Part shown: positions 48,783 through 58,443 of the stretch, piece after piece
How positions within the stretch are numbered: the stretch's first letter is position 1
Layout: every line of letters begins with the position of its first letter
DNA from: Deltaproteobacteria bacterium
Lineage (GTDB): Bacteria; Desulfobacterota; Desulfobulbia; Desulfobulbales; JAJRZW01
Length of the DNA stretch: 64,000 nt
Direction of reading: 5' to 3'
NCBI GenBank assembly: GCA_024275015.1
Contig: JAJRZW010000064.1
Span: 1-64,000 of the forward strand
The notes under the pieces: generated by a model
Database searches by the model: none
What the model was told of the DNA's origin: nothing
The model's input: only the letters and a program-made list of their open reading frames with translations
Program-made: the position numbers and the translations under genes

Positions 48783-50767
48783 ATCTGAGAAGTCATCTTT
48801 TTAAACTCTTCAAGCACTCGTTCCACGGTCAGACCGAAGAATTTGAACAGCTCTCCGGCCGGGGCTGATTCGCCAAAACGGTCAATGCCGATGACCCGGT
48901 CGGCGTATTTACGCCAATAATCGCTGACCCCGGCCTCAATCGCCAGCACTGGAACCCCGGGGGGAAGGATACGGTCGCGGTAAGCGGTATCCTGGGCGTC
49001 AAAACGGTCGCAGGCGGGCATGGATACCACCCTTACCTTCCGTTTGTCGGCGGTGAGGGCGCCCGCGGCGGTCATGGCCAGTTCCACCTCGCTGCCAGTG
49101 GCGATGATGATCCCTTCCGGGGGGTCGTCGCAGTCTTTGAGTATATAACCGCCGTGGGTGATATCGTTTATTTGTTTTCGGTCGCGTTCCTGGTGCGGCA
49201 GACCTTGGCGGGAGAGGATGAGACAGGTGGGGCCGTCAGTCCGTTCAATAGCCATCCGCCAGGCTACCGCGGTTTCCACCGCGTCGCAGGGACGCCAGAT
49301 GCTCATGTTGGGGATGAGCCGCAGGGTGGCGGTCTGTTCAATGGGCTGGTGGGTAGGGCCGTCCTCGCCAAGGCCGATGGAGTCGTGGGTAAAGACAAAG
49401 ATCTGCTGTTGTTTCATCAGCGCCGCCATCCGCAGGGCGTTGCGGGCATATTCGGAAAAGATGAGAAAGGTGGCGCAATAGGGAATAAATCCGCCGTGGA
49501 GGCCGATGCCGTTGCCGATGGCTGCCATGGCGAACTCCCGGACCCCGAAGTGGATGTAATTGCCGCCCGGATCTTCGTTTATCGCCTTGCTGCCGCTCCA
49601 GATGGTGAGGTTTGATCCGGCGAGGTCGGCGGAACCGCCGATCAGTTCCGGCAGATGGGGGGCGTAGCCGTTGATGCAGATCTGGCTTGCCTTACGGGTT
49701 GCCAGATTTTCGGCCCGAGTGTTGGTGGCGTTGATAAAGGCGTCGGCGGCACTGTCCCAGGCGGTAGGGAGGTCGCCGGCAAGACGGCGCTTAAGCTCGG
49801 CTGCCAGGTCCGGGTATTGCTTACGGTAAGCCGCCATTTTTTCATCCCAGTTTGATTCAAGGGCTTTACCCTTGTCGCGGCAGTCCCAGGCTGATTTTAT
49901 CTCTTCCGGCACCGTCAAGGGCGGATGGGGCCAGCCGATGGTCTCGCGCACCAGGGCGATTTCGTCTTCCCCCAGGGGGGCGCCGTGGCAGATCTCTTTG
50001 CCCTGTTTATTGGGGGAGCCGAAACCGATGATGGTTTTGCAGCAGATCAGGGTAGGTTTTTTGTTTTCGGCCCCGGCCTCTGCCAGGGCCTTTTTTATCG
50101 CTTCGGGATCATGGCCGTCTACGGCCGGGATTACATGCCAGCCGTAGGCGGTGAAACGGGCCGGGATATCTTCGGTAAACCAGCCGCCGACCTCGCCGTC
50201 GATGGAGATATTATTATCGTCGTAGATGGCGGTGAGCTTGCCCAGTTTCAGGGTCCCGGCAAGGGAGCAGGACTCGTGACTGATGCCTTCCATCATGCAG
50301 CCGTCACCGAGGAAGACATAGGTGTTATGGTCAATAATTTCATGCCCCGGGCGGTTGAACTGGGCCGCGAGGGTGCGTTCGGCAATGGCCATCCCCACCG
50401 CGTTGGCGATTCCCTGACCCAGAGGACCGGTGGTGGTTTCAATTCCCGGGGTGTAGCCGTATTCCGGATGGCCGGGGGTTTTTGAGTGGATCTGGCGGAA
50501 GTTTTCGATTTCGATCATGGGGAGGTCGTAGCCGCTGAGATGGAGGAGAGAGTAAAGGAGCATTGAGCCGTGGCCGTTTGAGAGGACAAAACGGTCGCGA
50601 TTGGGCCAGCCGGGGTTGGCGGGGTTGTGGCGGAGAAAATCACGCCAGAGGACAGTGGCGATGTCGGCCATTCCCATGGGGGCGCCGGGATGACCGGATT
50701 TCGCCTTCTGGATGGCGTCCATGCTTAAGGCGCGGATGGCGTTGGCAAGGTCTTTCTGGCTTGGCAT
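48779..50767 (-). CDS. tkt: Transketolase
   Basis: The 662-residue thiamine-diphosphate enzyme starts [19 protein letters not shown], with AGAGGAAAAA upstream; an in-frame start at 50857 was rejected. Seen are [11 protein letters not shown], the ThDP/Mg motif [13 protein letters not shown]...[12 protein letters not shown], the central pyrimidine-binding domain ([34 protein letters not shown]) and the C-terminal domain. It moves two-carbon units in the pentose-phosphate pathway. The gene follows lptE and precedes dus. Confidence 0.97.
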   Translation of the reverse strand: MPSQKDLANAIRALSMDAIQKAKSGHPGAPMGMADIATVLWRDFLRHNPANPGWPNRDRFVLSNGHGSMLLYSLLHLSGYDLPMIEIENFRQIHSKTPGHPEYGYTPGIETTTGPLGQGIANAVGMAIAERTLAAQFNRPGHEIIDHNTYVFLGDGCMMEGISHESCSLAGTLKLGKLTAIYDDNNISIDGEVGGWFTEDIPARFTAYGWHVIPAVDGHDPEAIKKALAEAGAENKKPTLICCKTIIGFGSPNKQGKEICHGAPLGEDEIALVRETIGWPHPPLTVPEEIKSAWDCRDKGKALESNWDEKMAAYRKQYPDLAAELKRRLAGDLPTAWDSAADAFINATNTRAENLATRKASQICINGYAPHLPELIGGSADLAGSNLTIWSGSKAINEDPGGNYIHFGVREFAMAAIGNGIGLHGGFIPYCATFLIFSEYARNALRMAALMKQQQIFVFTHDSIGLGEDGPTHQPIEQTATLRLIPNMSIWRPCDAVETAVAWRMAIERTDGPTCLILSRQGLPHQERDRKQINDITHGGYILKDCDDPPEGIIIATGSEVELAMTAAGALTADKRKVRVVSMPACDRFDAQDTAYRDRILPPGVPVLAIEAGVSDYWRKYADRVIGIDRFGESAPAGELFKFFGLTVERVLEEFKKMTSQI

Positions 50768-50852
50768 TTTTTTCCTCTTTATCTGAAATTTACTAAGGTT
50801 ACGGTGTTTTCTGGTAATGGCACCGGTCTTTTCACAACGGTCTTCTGGAGCC

Positions 50853-50866
50853 GTCACGGGTTCAGG
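50853..50866. repeat. Family B solo terminal sequence at the lptE stop
   Basis: GTCACGGGTTCAGG is one mismatch from the family B end and contains the lptE stop codon on the minus strand. Confidence 0.5.
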
Positions 50867-51414
50867 GGGGTTGATATGAGATGGTTGAGCTGGACATAAA
50901 TCTGTTCCGCCACCTCGGCGGCCATGGCCTTCAGCGCCTGTCTGCGGTTTGAGCGGATCATTGCCGCCTCTGAGTCACCGTTATATCCACCTTCACGGCG
51001 TTCATGTTTTTTCCAGACGATGCGGTTGTCGCGGTTTCGGCGTATCTGCCACGAAGTGTCCATGATCGCCTTGATGGCGGTGGGGGTGTCGTGGCTGTCA
51101 AAGGCGCTGCCGCTGAATTCAATCCGGTCGATGCTGCCAGCGATGGTGTAGTCGGCGCTCTCATCGGCGAATACCACCTTTATTATCCGGCTCTCCTGGA
51201 GCCAGTTGATGATTGCCTGATTGAAGAAACCTTCAAGGCCGAATTCTCGTGCCTTATTGTCCCATATATTGACCCGGACCCGGATCGGCGTGGCCCCGGC
51301 TTTCGGGCCGTAGCCCTGGTGGTGATAGCCGCATCCGCCGAGTAGCAGAAAAAATATCAGGGCCGCGGGAATGGTCTTAACAGTCCGTTGAAAAACGGAC
51401 TGTACACGGCGCAT
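50854..51414 (-). CDS. lptE: LptE-like outer-membrane lipoprotein
   Basis: The 186-residue protein has a hydrophobic start and lipobox ([12 protein letters not shown]), then GYHHQGYG, a short periplasmic domain and the C-terminal helix [21 protein letters not shown], the pattern of LptE/RlpB that plugs LptD. The only usable ATG (51414) lies inside a family A repeat, so the first ~14 residues are repeat-derived. The frame also stays open back to 51546. The stop codon lies in a family B terminal sequence (50853-50866). Identification rests on gene order after leuS plus the lipobox. Confidence 0.72.
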   Translation of the reverse strand: MRRVQSVFQRTVKTIPAALIFFLLLGGCGYHHQGYGPKAGATPIRVRVNIWDNKAREFGLEGFFNQAIINWLQESRIIKVVFADESADYTIAGSIDRIEFSGSAFDSHDTPTAIKAIMDTSWQIRRNRDNRIVWKKHERREGGYNGDSEAAMIRSNRRQALKAMAAEVAEQIYVQLNHLISTPLNP

Positions 51415-51533
51415 GGACGCGCCGCCGATTTTGCCGGGTTGAAAACCCCGGTGAAATCGAGAGGTTGGCCGGAACTTGTTTTGGTCAACCGGAGCTGAAA
51501 AAGCCATGGACGGCTTTTTCAACGGTCTGTTAA
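51379..51533 (-). repeat. Family A repeat, full copy between leuS and lptE
   Basis: Starts AACAGTCCGTTGAAAAACGG, includes GCGCATGGACGCGCCGCC, GAGAGGTTGGCCGGAACTTG and ends TTTTTCAACGGTCTGTTAA, 10 bp past the leuS stop. It supplies the start codon used for lptE. Confidence 0.9.
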
Positions 51534-51542
51534 GCCCGCCCT

Positions 51543-54032
51543 TCAATTGGCCACCACGTTGACCAGGCGATTTTTGACCACGATTACCCTGCGGATGGTT
51601 TTGCCGGCGGTGAACTTTTGTATTCCCGCGTCGGCCCGGGCCATGGCCTCCAGCTCATCGTTGTCGGTGTCGGGCCTGACCTTAACCTTGCCCCGGAGTT
51701 TACCGTTTACCTGCAGGACCACGGTGATCTCGTCCTCCTTGGTCGCGTCTGCGTCGATCTTCGGCCATCCGGCCCGGGAGATGCTGTCTGTTTCACCCAT
51801 CTCCTGCCACAGTTCTTCGGCGATATGTGGGATCATCGGCGAAAGCAGGAGGATGATCGTCCGCACCGCCTCTCTGATGACCTCCGGTGCCGGGGGGGGC
51901 GTATCTTCGCCGCAGGCGGCGTAAAGGGCGTTTGCCAGTTCCATCACCTTGCTGATCGCGGTGTTGAAGTGAAATCCGCGTTCCATCTCGGCCTCGACCT
52001 TTACGATGGTCTGGTGGGTTATCCGGTGCAGGGCAAGGTTTTGCCGCTCAAGTTCCTTCGGGATGGCAGCGGCGTCTTTTATGACCGCAAGGTGCTGGTG
52101 AAAGAAGCGGAAAAATCTGGCGATGAAGCGGTAACAGCCGTCGACTCCGCTTGAGACCCACTCAAGGTCGCGATCCGGGGGGGCGGCAAAGAGGATAAAC
52201 ATCCGCACTGTGTCGGCACCGTAGCGTTTGATCATTTCATCCGGGTCAACCACGTTGCCCTTGGATTTGCTCATCTTGGCGCCGTCAAGGGTGACCATTC
52301 CCTGGGTGAGGAGGTTTTTGAACGGCTCGTCGATATCGAGGTAGCCGAGATCGCGCAGAACCCGGGTGAAGAAACGGGCATAGAGGAGGTGGAGAATGGC
52401 GTGTTCCACCCCGCCGATGTATTGATCAACCGGGAGCCAGTACGCTGCCTCTTTTTTGTCAAAAGGAGAGGTCTCGTTTCTGGGGGAGCAATAGCGGGCG
52501 TAATACCAGGAGGATTCGACAAAGGTATCCATGGTGTCGGTATCGCGGCGGGCCGCTTTGCCGCATTCGGGGCAGGTGGCGTTGACGAAGAGGTCAAGCC
52601 CGGCCAGCGGCGAGTGGCCGTCCTCAAGGAGTATCGCCTCTTCCGGCAGGGCCACCGGCAGGTCTTCCTCTCTTACCCCCACCGGGCCGCAATCGGGACA
52701 GTGGATTATCGGGATCGGGGTGCCCCAGTATCGTTGTCGTGAGATGCCCCAGTCGTTTAAGCGGTAGGTCACCCTGGCCCGGCCGAAGCTGTTTTTTTCC
52801 GCCATGGCCGTTATCGCGGCCTTGGCCTCGTCTGAGTCGCTGCCGTCGAACTTGCCGGAATTGCACAGGGTTCCCGCCCCGGTAAAGGCCTCGGTCATGG
52901 TTTCTGGAGCGAGTGTCTCTCCCGCCGGGGTAATGACCACCCGGATCGGCAGGTCGTATTTTTTCGCAAATTCGAAGTCGCGCTGATCGTGGGCCGGAAC
53001 CGCCATAACCGCGCCGGTGCCGTATTCCATCAGGACGAAGTTGGCGAGGAATATCGGCACCTCGTCGCCGGTAAAGGGGTTGATGCAATACGCGCCGGTG
53101 AATATCCCCTCTTTTTCCTCGGCCGCGCCGGGGCCGCGGGCGATTTTTTCCCGTTTCACCCTGTCGATGAACTCCCAGACCGCGGCAGCATTCTTGTATC
53201 CCTTGATCAACTCGGTGACCATGGGATGTTCCGGCGCAAGCGACATGAAACTGACCCCGAAGACGGTGTCGGGCCGGGTGGTGAATATTTTTATGGTTTC
53301 CCTCGAGTTTTTGAGAGGGAATTCGATTTCAGCCCCGTGGCTTTTGCCGATCCAGTTCTTCTGCATCGTCCGGACCTTTTCCGGCCAGCCGTCGAGATGG
53401 TCGAGGCCGTCGAGGAGTTCTTCGGTGTAGTTGCTGATCCGGAAGAACCATCCGTTCATCTCCCGGTCAATCACCTCGGAATCGCAGCGCCAGCAACAAC
53501 CGTCTTCCACCTGTTCCCGGGCGAGGACGGTATGGCATGTCTCGCACCAGTTTACCGAGGTTTTTTTTCTGTAGACCAGGCCTTTTTTCAGCATTTCCAG
53601 GAAAATCAACTGCTCCCATCGGTAGTATTCCGGCCGACAGGTGGTGATCTCCCGCTGCCAGTCATAGCTGAAGCCCAATTGTCTGAGCTGGCCGCGCATG
53701 TAGGCGATGTTGTCGTAGGTCCAGTGGGCCGGATGGTTGCCGGTTTTGATCGCGGCGTTCTCGGCCGGGAGACCGAAGGCGTCCCAGCCCATGGGGTGGA
53801 TGACGTTGAATCCCCGCATCCTTTTATAACGGGCGACCACATCGCCGATGGTGTAATTGCGCACGTGCCCCATGTGCAGCCGGCCGGAGGGGTAGGGGAA
53901 CATCTCCAGGGCGTAGTATTTTGGGCGGTCGGGATCAGGGGTTGCGATGAACCCTCCATGCTCACGCCAGTATCTCTGCCATTTGTCTTCAATGGCGGCG
54001 GGGGTGTATTTTTTCTCTTTTGTGTTGCTCAT
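51543..54032 (-). CDS. leuS: Leucyl-tRNA synthetase
   Basis: The 829-residue class I synthetase has the HIGH-type motif in YPSGRLHMGHVRNY and the editing domain (TTRPDTVFGVSFMSLAPEHP). The KMSKS motif is in DGAKMSKSKGN, and the C-terminal anticodon-binding region ends LRGKVKVRPD. It charges tRNA-Leu with editing of mischarged residues. A zinc-like CX2C...CX2C set (CETC, CWRC) is present. It is downstream of dnaB and upstream of lptE; no clear ribosome-binding site was seen. Confidence 0.97.
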   Translation of the reverse strand: MSNTKEKKYTPAAIEDKWQRYWREHGGFIATPDPDRPKYYALEMFPYPSGRLHMGHVRNYTIGDVVARYKRMRGFNVIHPMGWDAFGLPAENAAIKTGNHPAHWTYDNIAYMRGQLRQLGFSYDWQREITTCRPEYYRWEQLIFLEMLKKGLVYRKKTSVNWCETCHTVLAREQVEDGCCWRCDSEVIDREMNGWFFRISNYTEELLDGLDHLDGWPEKVRTMQKNWIGKSHGAEIEFPLKNSRETIKIFTTRPDTVFGVSFMSLAPEHPMVTELIKGYKNAAAVWEFIDRVKREKIARGPGAAEEKEGIFTGAYCINPFTGDEVPIFLANFVLMEYGTGAVMAVPAHDQRDFEFAKKYDLPIRVVITPAGETLAPETMTEAFTGAGTLCNSGKFDGSDSDEAKAAITAMAEKNSFGRARVTYRLNDWGISRQRYWGTPIPIIHCPDCGPVGVREEDLPVALPEEAILLEDGHSPLAGLDLFVNATCPECGKAARRDTDTMDTFVESSWYYARYCSPRNETSPFDKKEAAYWLPVDQYIGGVEHAILHLLYARFFTRVLRDLGYLDIDEPFKNLLTQGMVTLDGAKMSKSKGNVVDPDEMIKRYGADTVRMFILFAAPPDRDLEWVSSGVDGCYRFIARFFRFFHQHLAVIKDAAAIPKELERQNLALHRITHQTIVKVEAEMERGFHFNTAISKVMELANALYAACGEDTPPPAPEVIREAVRTIILLLSPMIPHIAEELWQEMGETDSISRAGWPKIDADATKEDEITVVLQVNGKLRGKVKVRPDTDNDELEAMARADAGIQKFTAGKTIRRVIVVKNRLVNVVAN

Positions 54033-54081
54033 GGTGTCGTTTGGTTCAACGGGTTACGGTGCCGATTGCACCCCTTCAGCC

Positions 54082-54140
54082 CCCATGGCCGGGCAAAACA
54101 AGTTCCGGCCGACATCTCCGTTTTTCAACGGTCTGCTATT
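54082..54140 (+). repeat. Family A repeat, fragment between dnaB and leuS
   Basis: GGCCGGGCAAAACAAGTTCCGG then CTCCGTTTTTCAACGGTCTG, about 17 bp past the dnaB stop; the middle part of the element is missing. Confidence 0.7.
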
Positions 54141-54156
54141 CCCTATGCGGGACAAT

Positions 54157-55506
54157 CTATTCCATATCCTGGTAATCGGCCGGGGCCAGGTTCTCGAAGG
54201 TTGTGGTCCGGTCGAGGTAGGCGAGATGGATGGTGCCGGTGGGGCCGTTACGCTGTTTGCCGACGATGATTTCAGCCTTGCCGCTGTTGGGGCCGTTGTG
54301 GTAGCGTTCGTCGCGGTGGATGAAGAGGATGACATCGGCGTCCTGTTCCAGAGCTCCGGATTCGCGCAGGTCGGATAGGCGGGGGCGTTTGTCGGTGCGG
54401 CTCTCAAGACCGCGGTTGAGCTGCGACAGCGCGATTACCGGCAGGTCCAGTTCTTTGGCGGTGGCCTTGAGCCCCCGGGAGATTTCACTGATTTCCTGTT
54501 CCCTGCTCTTTTCCCGTCCTCGACTTGATCCCTGCATGAGCTGGAGGTAATCAACCACCAGCAGGCCGATATTGTGGTTCATTTTCATCCGCCGGGCCTT
54601 GGCGCGCAGCTAGCGGATCGAGATTCCGGAGCTGTCGTCGATGTAGATCGGCGCCTCGGTCAACATCGACCAGGCCCGGTTAAGTTTCTGGAAATCGCTG
54701 TCCTTGAGATTGCCGGTGCGGACAAATTGTGAGTCAACCCGGGCCACGGAACTGAGCATCCGCATCCCCAATTGGTGGTCGGCCATCTCAAGGCTGAAGA
54801 TGCCTGTCGCTATCTGGCTGAAGAGGGCGGCGTTCAAGGAGATGTTCAGGGCGAGGGCGGTTTTACCCATGCTCGGGCGGGCCGCGAGGATGATCAGATC
54901 GGCGGGCTGGAGCCCGGCGGTCATCTGATCAAGGGCGGTGAAACCGGTGGGAACCCCGGTGATGGCGTTTGGGTTCTGGACCAGCTTTTCAATCTTGTCA
55001 AAGGCCTCGCGGATGACCTCTTTCATGCCCTGGCTGCCTTTGCTGCCCTTGGCCTGGGATATCTCGAAGATTTCTTTTTCGGTGTCGTCAAGGAGGGCGC
55101 CTATATCTTCCGGGGCGTTGAAACAGCGGTCACAGATATTGGTCGTGGTGGTGATTAACCGGCGCAGAGTTGATTTGTCACGGACGATGTTGCTGTAAAA
55201 GGCGATATTAGCGCTTACCGGAACGATATCGGAAAGTGATGCCAGGTAAGCGGGGCCGCCGACGGCATCGAGGTGGCCGTTGCTTTCAAGCTGGTTGGCA
55301 ACGGTGATCATGTCGCAGGGCTGATTGCGGTCGAAGAGAGCCAGCATGGCCTGATAGATAAGGCGATGCTGCTCCAGGTAGAAATCATCGGGGTCGACAG
55401 TTTCAACGGTGGAGAGCAAGGTACTTTTTTCCAGCAGGATGGAACCGAGGACGCATTTTTCCGCCTCAAGGTTATGGGGGGGGATGCGACCCTGATTCTG
55501 CGTCAT
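54157..55506 (-). pseudogene. dnaB: Replicative DNA helicase DnaB, interrupted by an in-frame TAG
   Basis: The full frame (450 codons) is a normal DnaB. The N-terminal domain begins RIPPHNLEAEKCVLGSILL, the linker helix follows, and the RecA-like motor has Walker A ARPSMGKTALALN. At codon 299 (54610-54612) TAG replaces the Glu expected in the 'SIRELRAKARR' helix. The same frame then continues [13 protein letters not shown], Walker [35 protein letters not shown] and the C-terminus. GAG-to-TAG is a single G-to-T change. As read the helicase would lack Walker B and be inactive, yet DnaB is essential, so error, suppression, reinitiation or another dnaB copy must be considered. ATG 55506 was chosen for GCAGGG upstream; 55524 and 55551 are alternatives. 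Confidence 0.93.
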
Positions 55507-55618
55507 TGTCTGCCCTGCCGTCATGATCCCGATGTCGTCCGGAACAGTCATGACGCCATCGGTTTAATCTATACACGAGTCCATCAATAATGGCTCAATG
55601 GTAACACCTGCACATGTG

Positions 55619-55718
55619 GGTGGCCCGGCCCGGTCGGTAAAAACGAGTTTCGGCCAGCCTCTGTATTTTGCCGGATTTTTCTTTCCCGGCAAAATCGGCG
55701 GCGCGGACTGTGCGTGGG
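55619..55718 (+). repeat. Family A repeat, divergent copy between rplI and dnaB
   Basis: GGTCGGTAAAAACGAGTTTCGG, GCCGGATTTTTCTTTCCCGGC and AAATCGGCGGCGCGGACTG match the family core with several substitutions. It ends about 18 bp from the rplI stop. Confidence 0.65.
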
Positions 55719-55736
55719 GACAGGCGGCCGTCGGGA

Positions 55737-56237
55737 TTATTCCGCTGCTGTTTTTTCTGTTTTCACGTCGGATTCGGCCTTGCCCTTGTCCGCGCTTGGC
55801 GGGACAACCTGGACCTTGATCTCGGCGGTGACCTGGTAGGCGATTTTGATGGTGATGGTAAATTCGCCCGCGGTCTTGATCGGTTCGGCAAGGAGAATTT
55901 TTTTGCGTTCGACCTCTATTCCGAGATCGGCAAGCCCCTTGGCGATGTCGGCGTTGGTGACTGAACCGAAAAGACGGTCTTCCTCACCTACCATCTGTTC
56001 AATGACCAGAGTGGTGGCGGAGATTTTCGCGGCGACCTTTTCGGCCTTACGGCGAATTTCACTTTTTCTGGCTTCAATGGCGGTCCGCTGCATTTTAAGG
56101 ATCGCCATGTTGCCGCTGGTTGCGGGGACGGCCAGTCCCTGGGGGACGAGGTAATTGCGGCCATAACCGGCCTTTACCTTTACGAGATCGCCCTCTTCAC
56201 CAAGGGTGTCTACGGTTTTTTTGAGAATAAGCTCCAT
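55737..56237 (-). CDS. rplI: 50S ribosomal protein L9
   Basis: The 166-residue protein begins MELILKKTVDTLGEEGDLVKVKAGYGRNYLVPQ-like (given in parts: DLVKVKAGYGRNYLVP), the L9 N-terminal 23S-binding domain. A long helix and the C-terminal domain (KGLADLGIEVERKKI) follow. It has an acidic/Lys-rich tail of about 20 residues beyond the usual end. Its place between the DUF2232 gene and dnaB is conserved in many bacteria. Confidence 0.97.
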   Translation of the reverse strand: MELILKKTVDTLGEEGDLVKVKAGYGRNYLVPQGLAVPATSGNMAILKMQRTAIEARKSEIRRKAEKVAAKISATTLVIEQMVGEEDRLFGSVTNADIAKGLADLGIEVERKKILLAEPIKTAGEFTITIKIAYQVTAEIKVQVVPPSADKGKAESDVKTEKTAAE

Positions 56238-56238
56238 T

Positions 56239-57246
56239 TTATTCCTCCGGATTTTCCTTTATATCACTTGAGTTTTTATCGCGGTCCATCCTTTCAAGTT
56301 TACCCCTGAAATCGGCCCAGACATCGATGATACCGGTAAAACTTAAAAAAATTATGCCATAGGCCTGGAGGACCATGAGTCCATAAACAATTGCCCTTAA
56401 CCCCACCGGCGTATGCCAGTATTCGAAGAGACGGGTAAGTATCGCAAGTCCCTGGTAAAAATAGATAACATTCAGGGACAACAGCACGCCGATTGCTACC
56501 GGTCGCAGACCGGACAACGGCATCAGCAACCCGAATCCGGCAAGAATTACCGCAAAGACCAGGGGCTCGGGCGCCTTCCATGATGAAAACGGAGGCCAGA
56601 TTACGAGTTCCGGTCGTCTTTTTTGTAATAACCACTGACCCAGAACCAGGTTGAGCATGGTGCTGCCGACAAGGGATGCAAATATAACCCCGGGCAGGAC
56701 CTGGGGCAGTATTTTTTTTATGGCCGCCGCTGTGGTCCTGATTTCCTGTAATTGTCCGGGATCCAGATCTTTGGTGTTCTGGAACAGATCAAGGCTGGCC
56801 TTCATCGCCTCCTGGAGATTGCCGAGCAGGAGGCCGTAAACGTTGCGACCGCTGAGCATGGCGATGCCGATTCCCATAATAAACCAGGAAACGGCCATTA
56901 CGATAAACATTCTGGTCGCGGTCGAGGTCGGGCTGTATTTTTTTTCAAGCCCTACCTTTATTGTCACCCCTGCGGGGATCATCGCCAGCCCGAAACAGGC
57001 GCTTGTTATTTCTCCTTTGACCGTGGCCGCTATCAATGCGACCAGAATTATCATCCCGATACAGTTACGGTTTTTTTCGTTTTCGGCAAGGACGATAAAA
57101 ACAGCCATCGGCACCAGAAACATGATCCAGGCCAGGCCGGGATTTAATGTCGGCAGAACCAGGGCCGCGCCCAAGAAGAGCATGGCACCGTATCTGTGAA
57201 CAATACCAGGTCGGGTATTGTTCATCCCGGAAGCGCGGGGGTCCAT
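56239..57246 (-). CDS. DUF2232 (YybS-like) membrane protein
   Basis: The 335-residue protein has about eight hydrophobic segments (such as MLFLGAALVLPTLNPGL, IIILVALIAATVKG-like, FIVMAVSWFIMGIGIAML, and three near the C-terminus) and no enzymatic motif. DUF2232 proteins occur between rpsR and rplI in many Gram-positive bacteria and deltaproteobacteria; function is unknown. It is tightly packed with rplI (1-bp gap). Confidence 0.8.
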   Translation of the reverse strand: MDPRASGMNNTRPGIVHRYGAMLFLGAALVLPTLNPGLAWIMFLVPMAVFIVLAENEKNRNCIGMIILVALIAATVKGEITSACFGLAMIPAGVTIKVGLEKKYSPTSTATRMFIVMAVSWFIMGIGIAMLSGRNVYGLLLGNLQEAMKASLDLFQNTKDLDPGQLQEIRTTAAAIKKILPQVLPGVIFASLVGSTMLNLVLGQWLLQKRRPELVIWPPFSSWKAPEPLVFAVILAGFGLLMPLSGLRPVAIGVLLSLNVIYFYQGLAILTRLFEYWHTPVGLRAIVYGLMVLQAYGIIFLSFTGIIDVWADFRGKLERMDRDKNSSDIKENPEE

Positions 57247-57259
57247 ACCGACCGTTTAT

Positions 57260-57502
57260 CTATATCTGCGGCGAGCCGGAATACGGCAGCAACGCAATCT
57301 GACGGGCCCGCTTTATCGCCTCGGTAAGCTGTCGCTGGTGTTTGGCGCAGTTACCGTAAATACGCCGGGGGATAATTTTACCCCGTTCGGTCAGAAAGTT
57401 TTTCAGGACCCTGGGATCCTTATAATCAATGATAATGGTTTCGTCGGTACAGAATCGGCATACCTTTTTTCTGTTGAAATGCCGGAATTTCTTTTTTGCC
57501 AT
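57260..57502 (-). CDS. rpsR: 30S ribosomal protein S18
   Basis: The 80-residue protein has [15 protein letters not shown] near the start and the conserved [17 protein letters not shown] and [21 protein letters not shown] regions. It retains zinc-type Cys residues (CRFC), seen in C+ forms of S18. It binds S6 on the 30S platform. Confidence 0.98.
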   Translation of the reverse strand: MAKKKFRHFNRKKVCRFCTDETIIIDYKDPRVLKNFLTERGKIIPRRIYGNCAKHQRQLTEAIKRARQIALLPYSGSPQI

Positions 57503-57546
57503 TGTCGCTCTCCAGATGGTTCGATTTGGGGCGAAGCCCTTTACAA

Positions 57547-57693
57547 AGTGTTAAAAATCCGTCCTGGCTTTTTCAATCGCCGGTTGGATAAAACAAGTTT
57601 CATCCAACCTCTCGATTCCACCGGGTTTTTCAACCCGGCAAAATCGGAGGCGCGGACATCAGCAGCGACCAGCCCGTTTTTCAACGGGCTGGT
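57547..57693 (+). repeat. Family A repeat, copy between rpsF and rpsR
   Basis: From AAATCCGTCCTGGCTTTTTC to CCCGTTTTTCAACGGGCTGG, with core AAACAAGTTTCATCCAACC. It starts 14 bp past the rpsF stop and splits what is usually a compact ribosomal operon. Confidence 0.8.
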
Positions 57694-57706
57694 CGCGGTC
57701 GCTGGA

Positions 57707-58072
57707 TTATTCAGCTGCGGCTTCGGTTTCTTTTACCTCTTCCTCTTCCGTGGCCGGCTGGGTACTCACGGCGGCGGGGTCGAAAACGTCTGCCAGTTTA
57801 ACGGTGAGGAACTTGAGGCATTGGTCGTCAATACGCATGACGCGTTCCATTTCCTTGACCGCAGTGGGAACGGTGCCGTATTCCAGCAGAATATAGTATC
57901 CCTGGGGCTCTTTTTTTATGGGATAGGCAAGTTTGCGGAGTCCCCACTTGTCAGTCATGGCAAGGGAACCTCCGTCAGCTTCGATGATTTCCCGGGACCG
58001 GTCGATGACGGCGTTTACGCCTTCTTCTCCGGCAGCCTGGGAAACAATGATAATGGTCTCGTAGTGACGCAT
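57707..58072 (-). CDS. rpsF: 30S ribosomal protein S6
   Basis: The 121-residue protein has the S6 fold signatures MRHYETIIIV, LAYPIKKEPQGYYILLEY and MERVMRIDDQCLKFLTVKL. A Glu/Ala-rich acidic tail follows, as in E. coli S6 where Glu residues are added. It is the first gene of the rpsF-rpsR-rplI set; GGAGG precedes the ATG. Confidence 0.97.
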   Translation of the reverse strand: MRHYETIIIVSQAAGEEGVNAVIDRSREIIEADGGSLAMTDKWGLRKLAYPIKKEPQGYYILLEYGTVPTAVKEMERVMRIDDQCLKFLTVKLADVFDPAAVSTQPATEEEEVKETEAAAE

Positions 58073-58159
58073 TTTTCGGCCTCCTTATGGGCTTTTGAAT
58101 TAGGCCTCTCCCTTTTTGTCTGGAAAGGCAAGGAGTATGGCGGGAATGGTAACAGCTTA

Positions 58160-58313
58160 GCAGGCCGTTGAAAAAGCCGTCCATAGCTCTTTCAAACCCG
58201 GTTGGCCAAAACAGGTTTCAGTCAACCTCCCGATTTTATCGGGTTTTTAATCTGGTAAAATCAGCGGCGCATTTATGCGCCGCTGTGCATTCCGTTTTTC
58301 AACGGAATGTTAA
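58160..58313 (+). repeat. Family A repeat, full copy upstream of rpsF
   Basis: Runs from GCAGGCCGTTGAAAAAG to CCGTTTTTCAACGGAATGTTAA with the core TTGGCCAAAACAGGTTTCAG and a GCGGCGCATTTATGCGCCGC hairpin. It fills most of the 371-bp gap between rpsF and the mazG 3' end; the rest of that gap shows nothing recognisable. Confidence 0.82.
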
Positions 58314-58443
58314 ATGTAAGCCGTCAACCGGAAAAGAATTTAGTTAGCACAGGGGGGGGGCGGTGTCAATGATTTTGTCCCGGAGCTAATCCCCGTCTGG
58401 ATGGTGATAAATATATAAAAAAGGTGGGGTCCCATGTTGTTAT

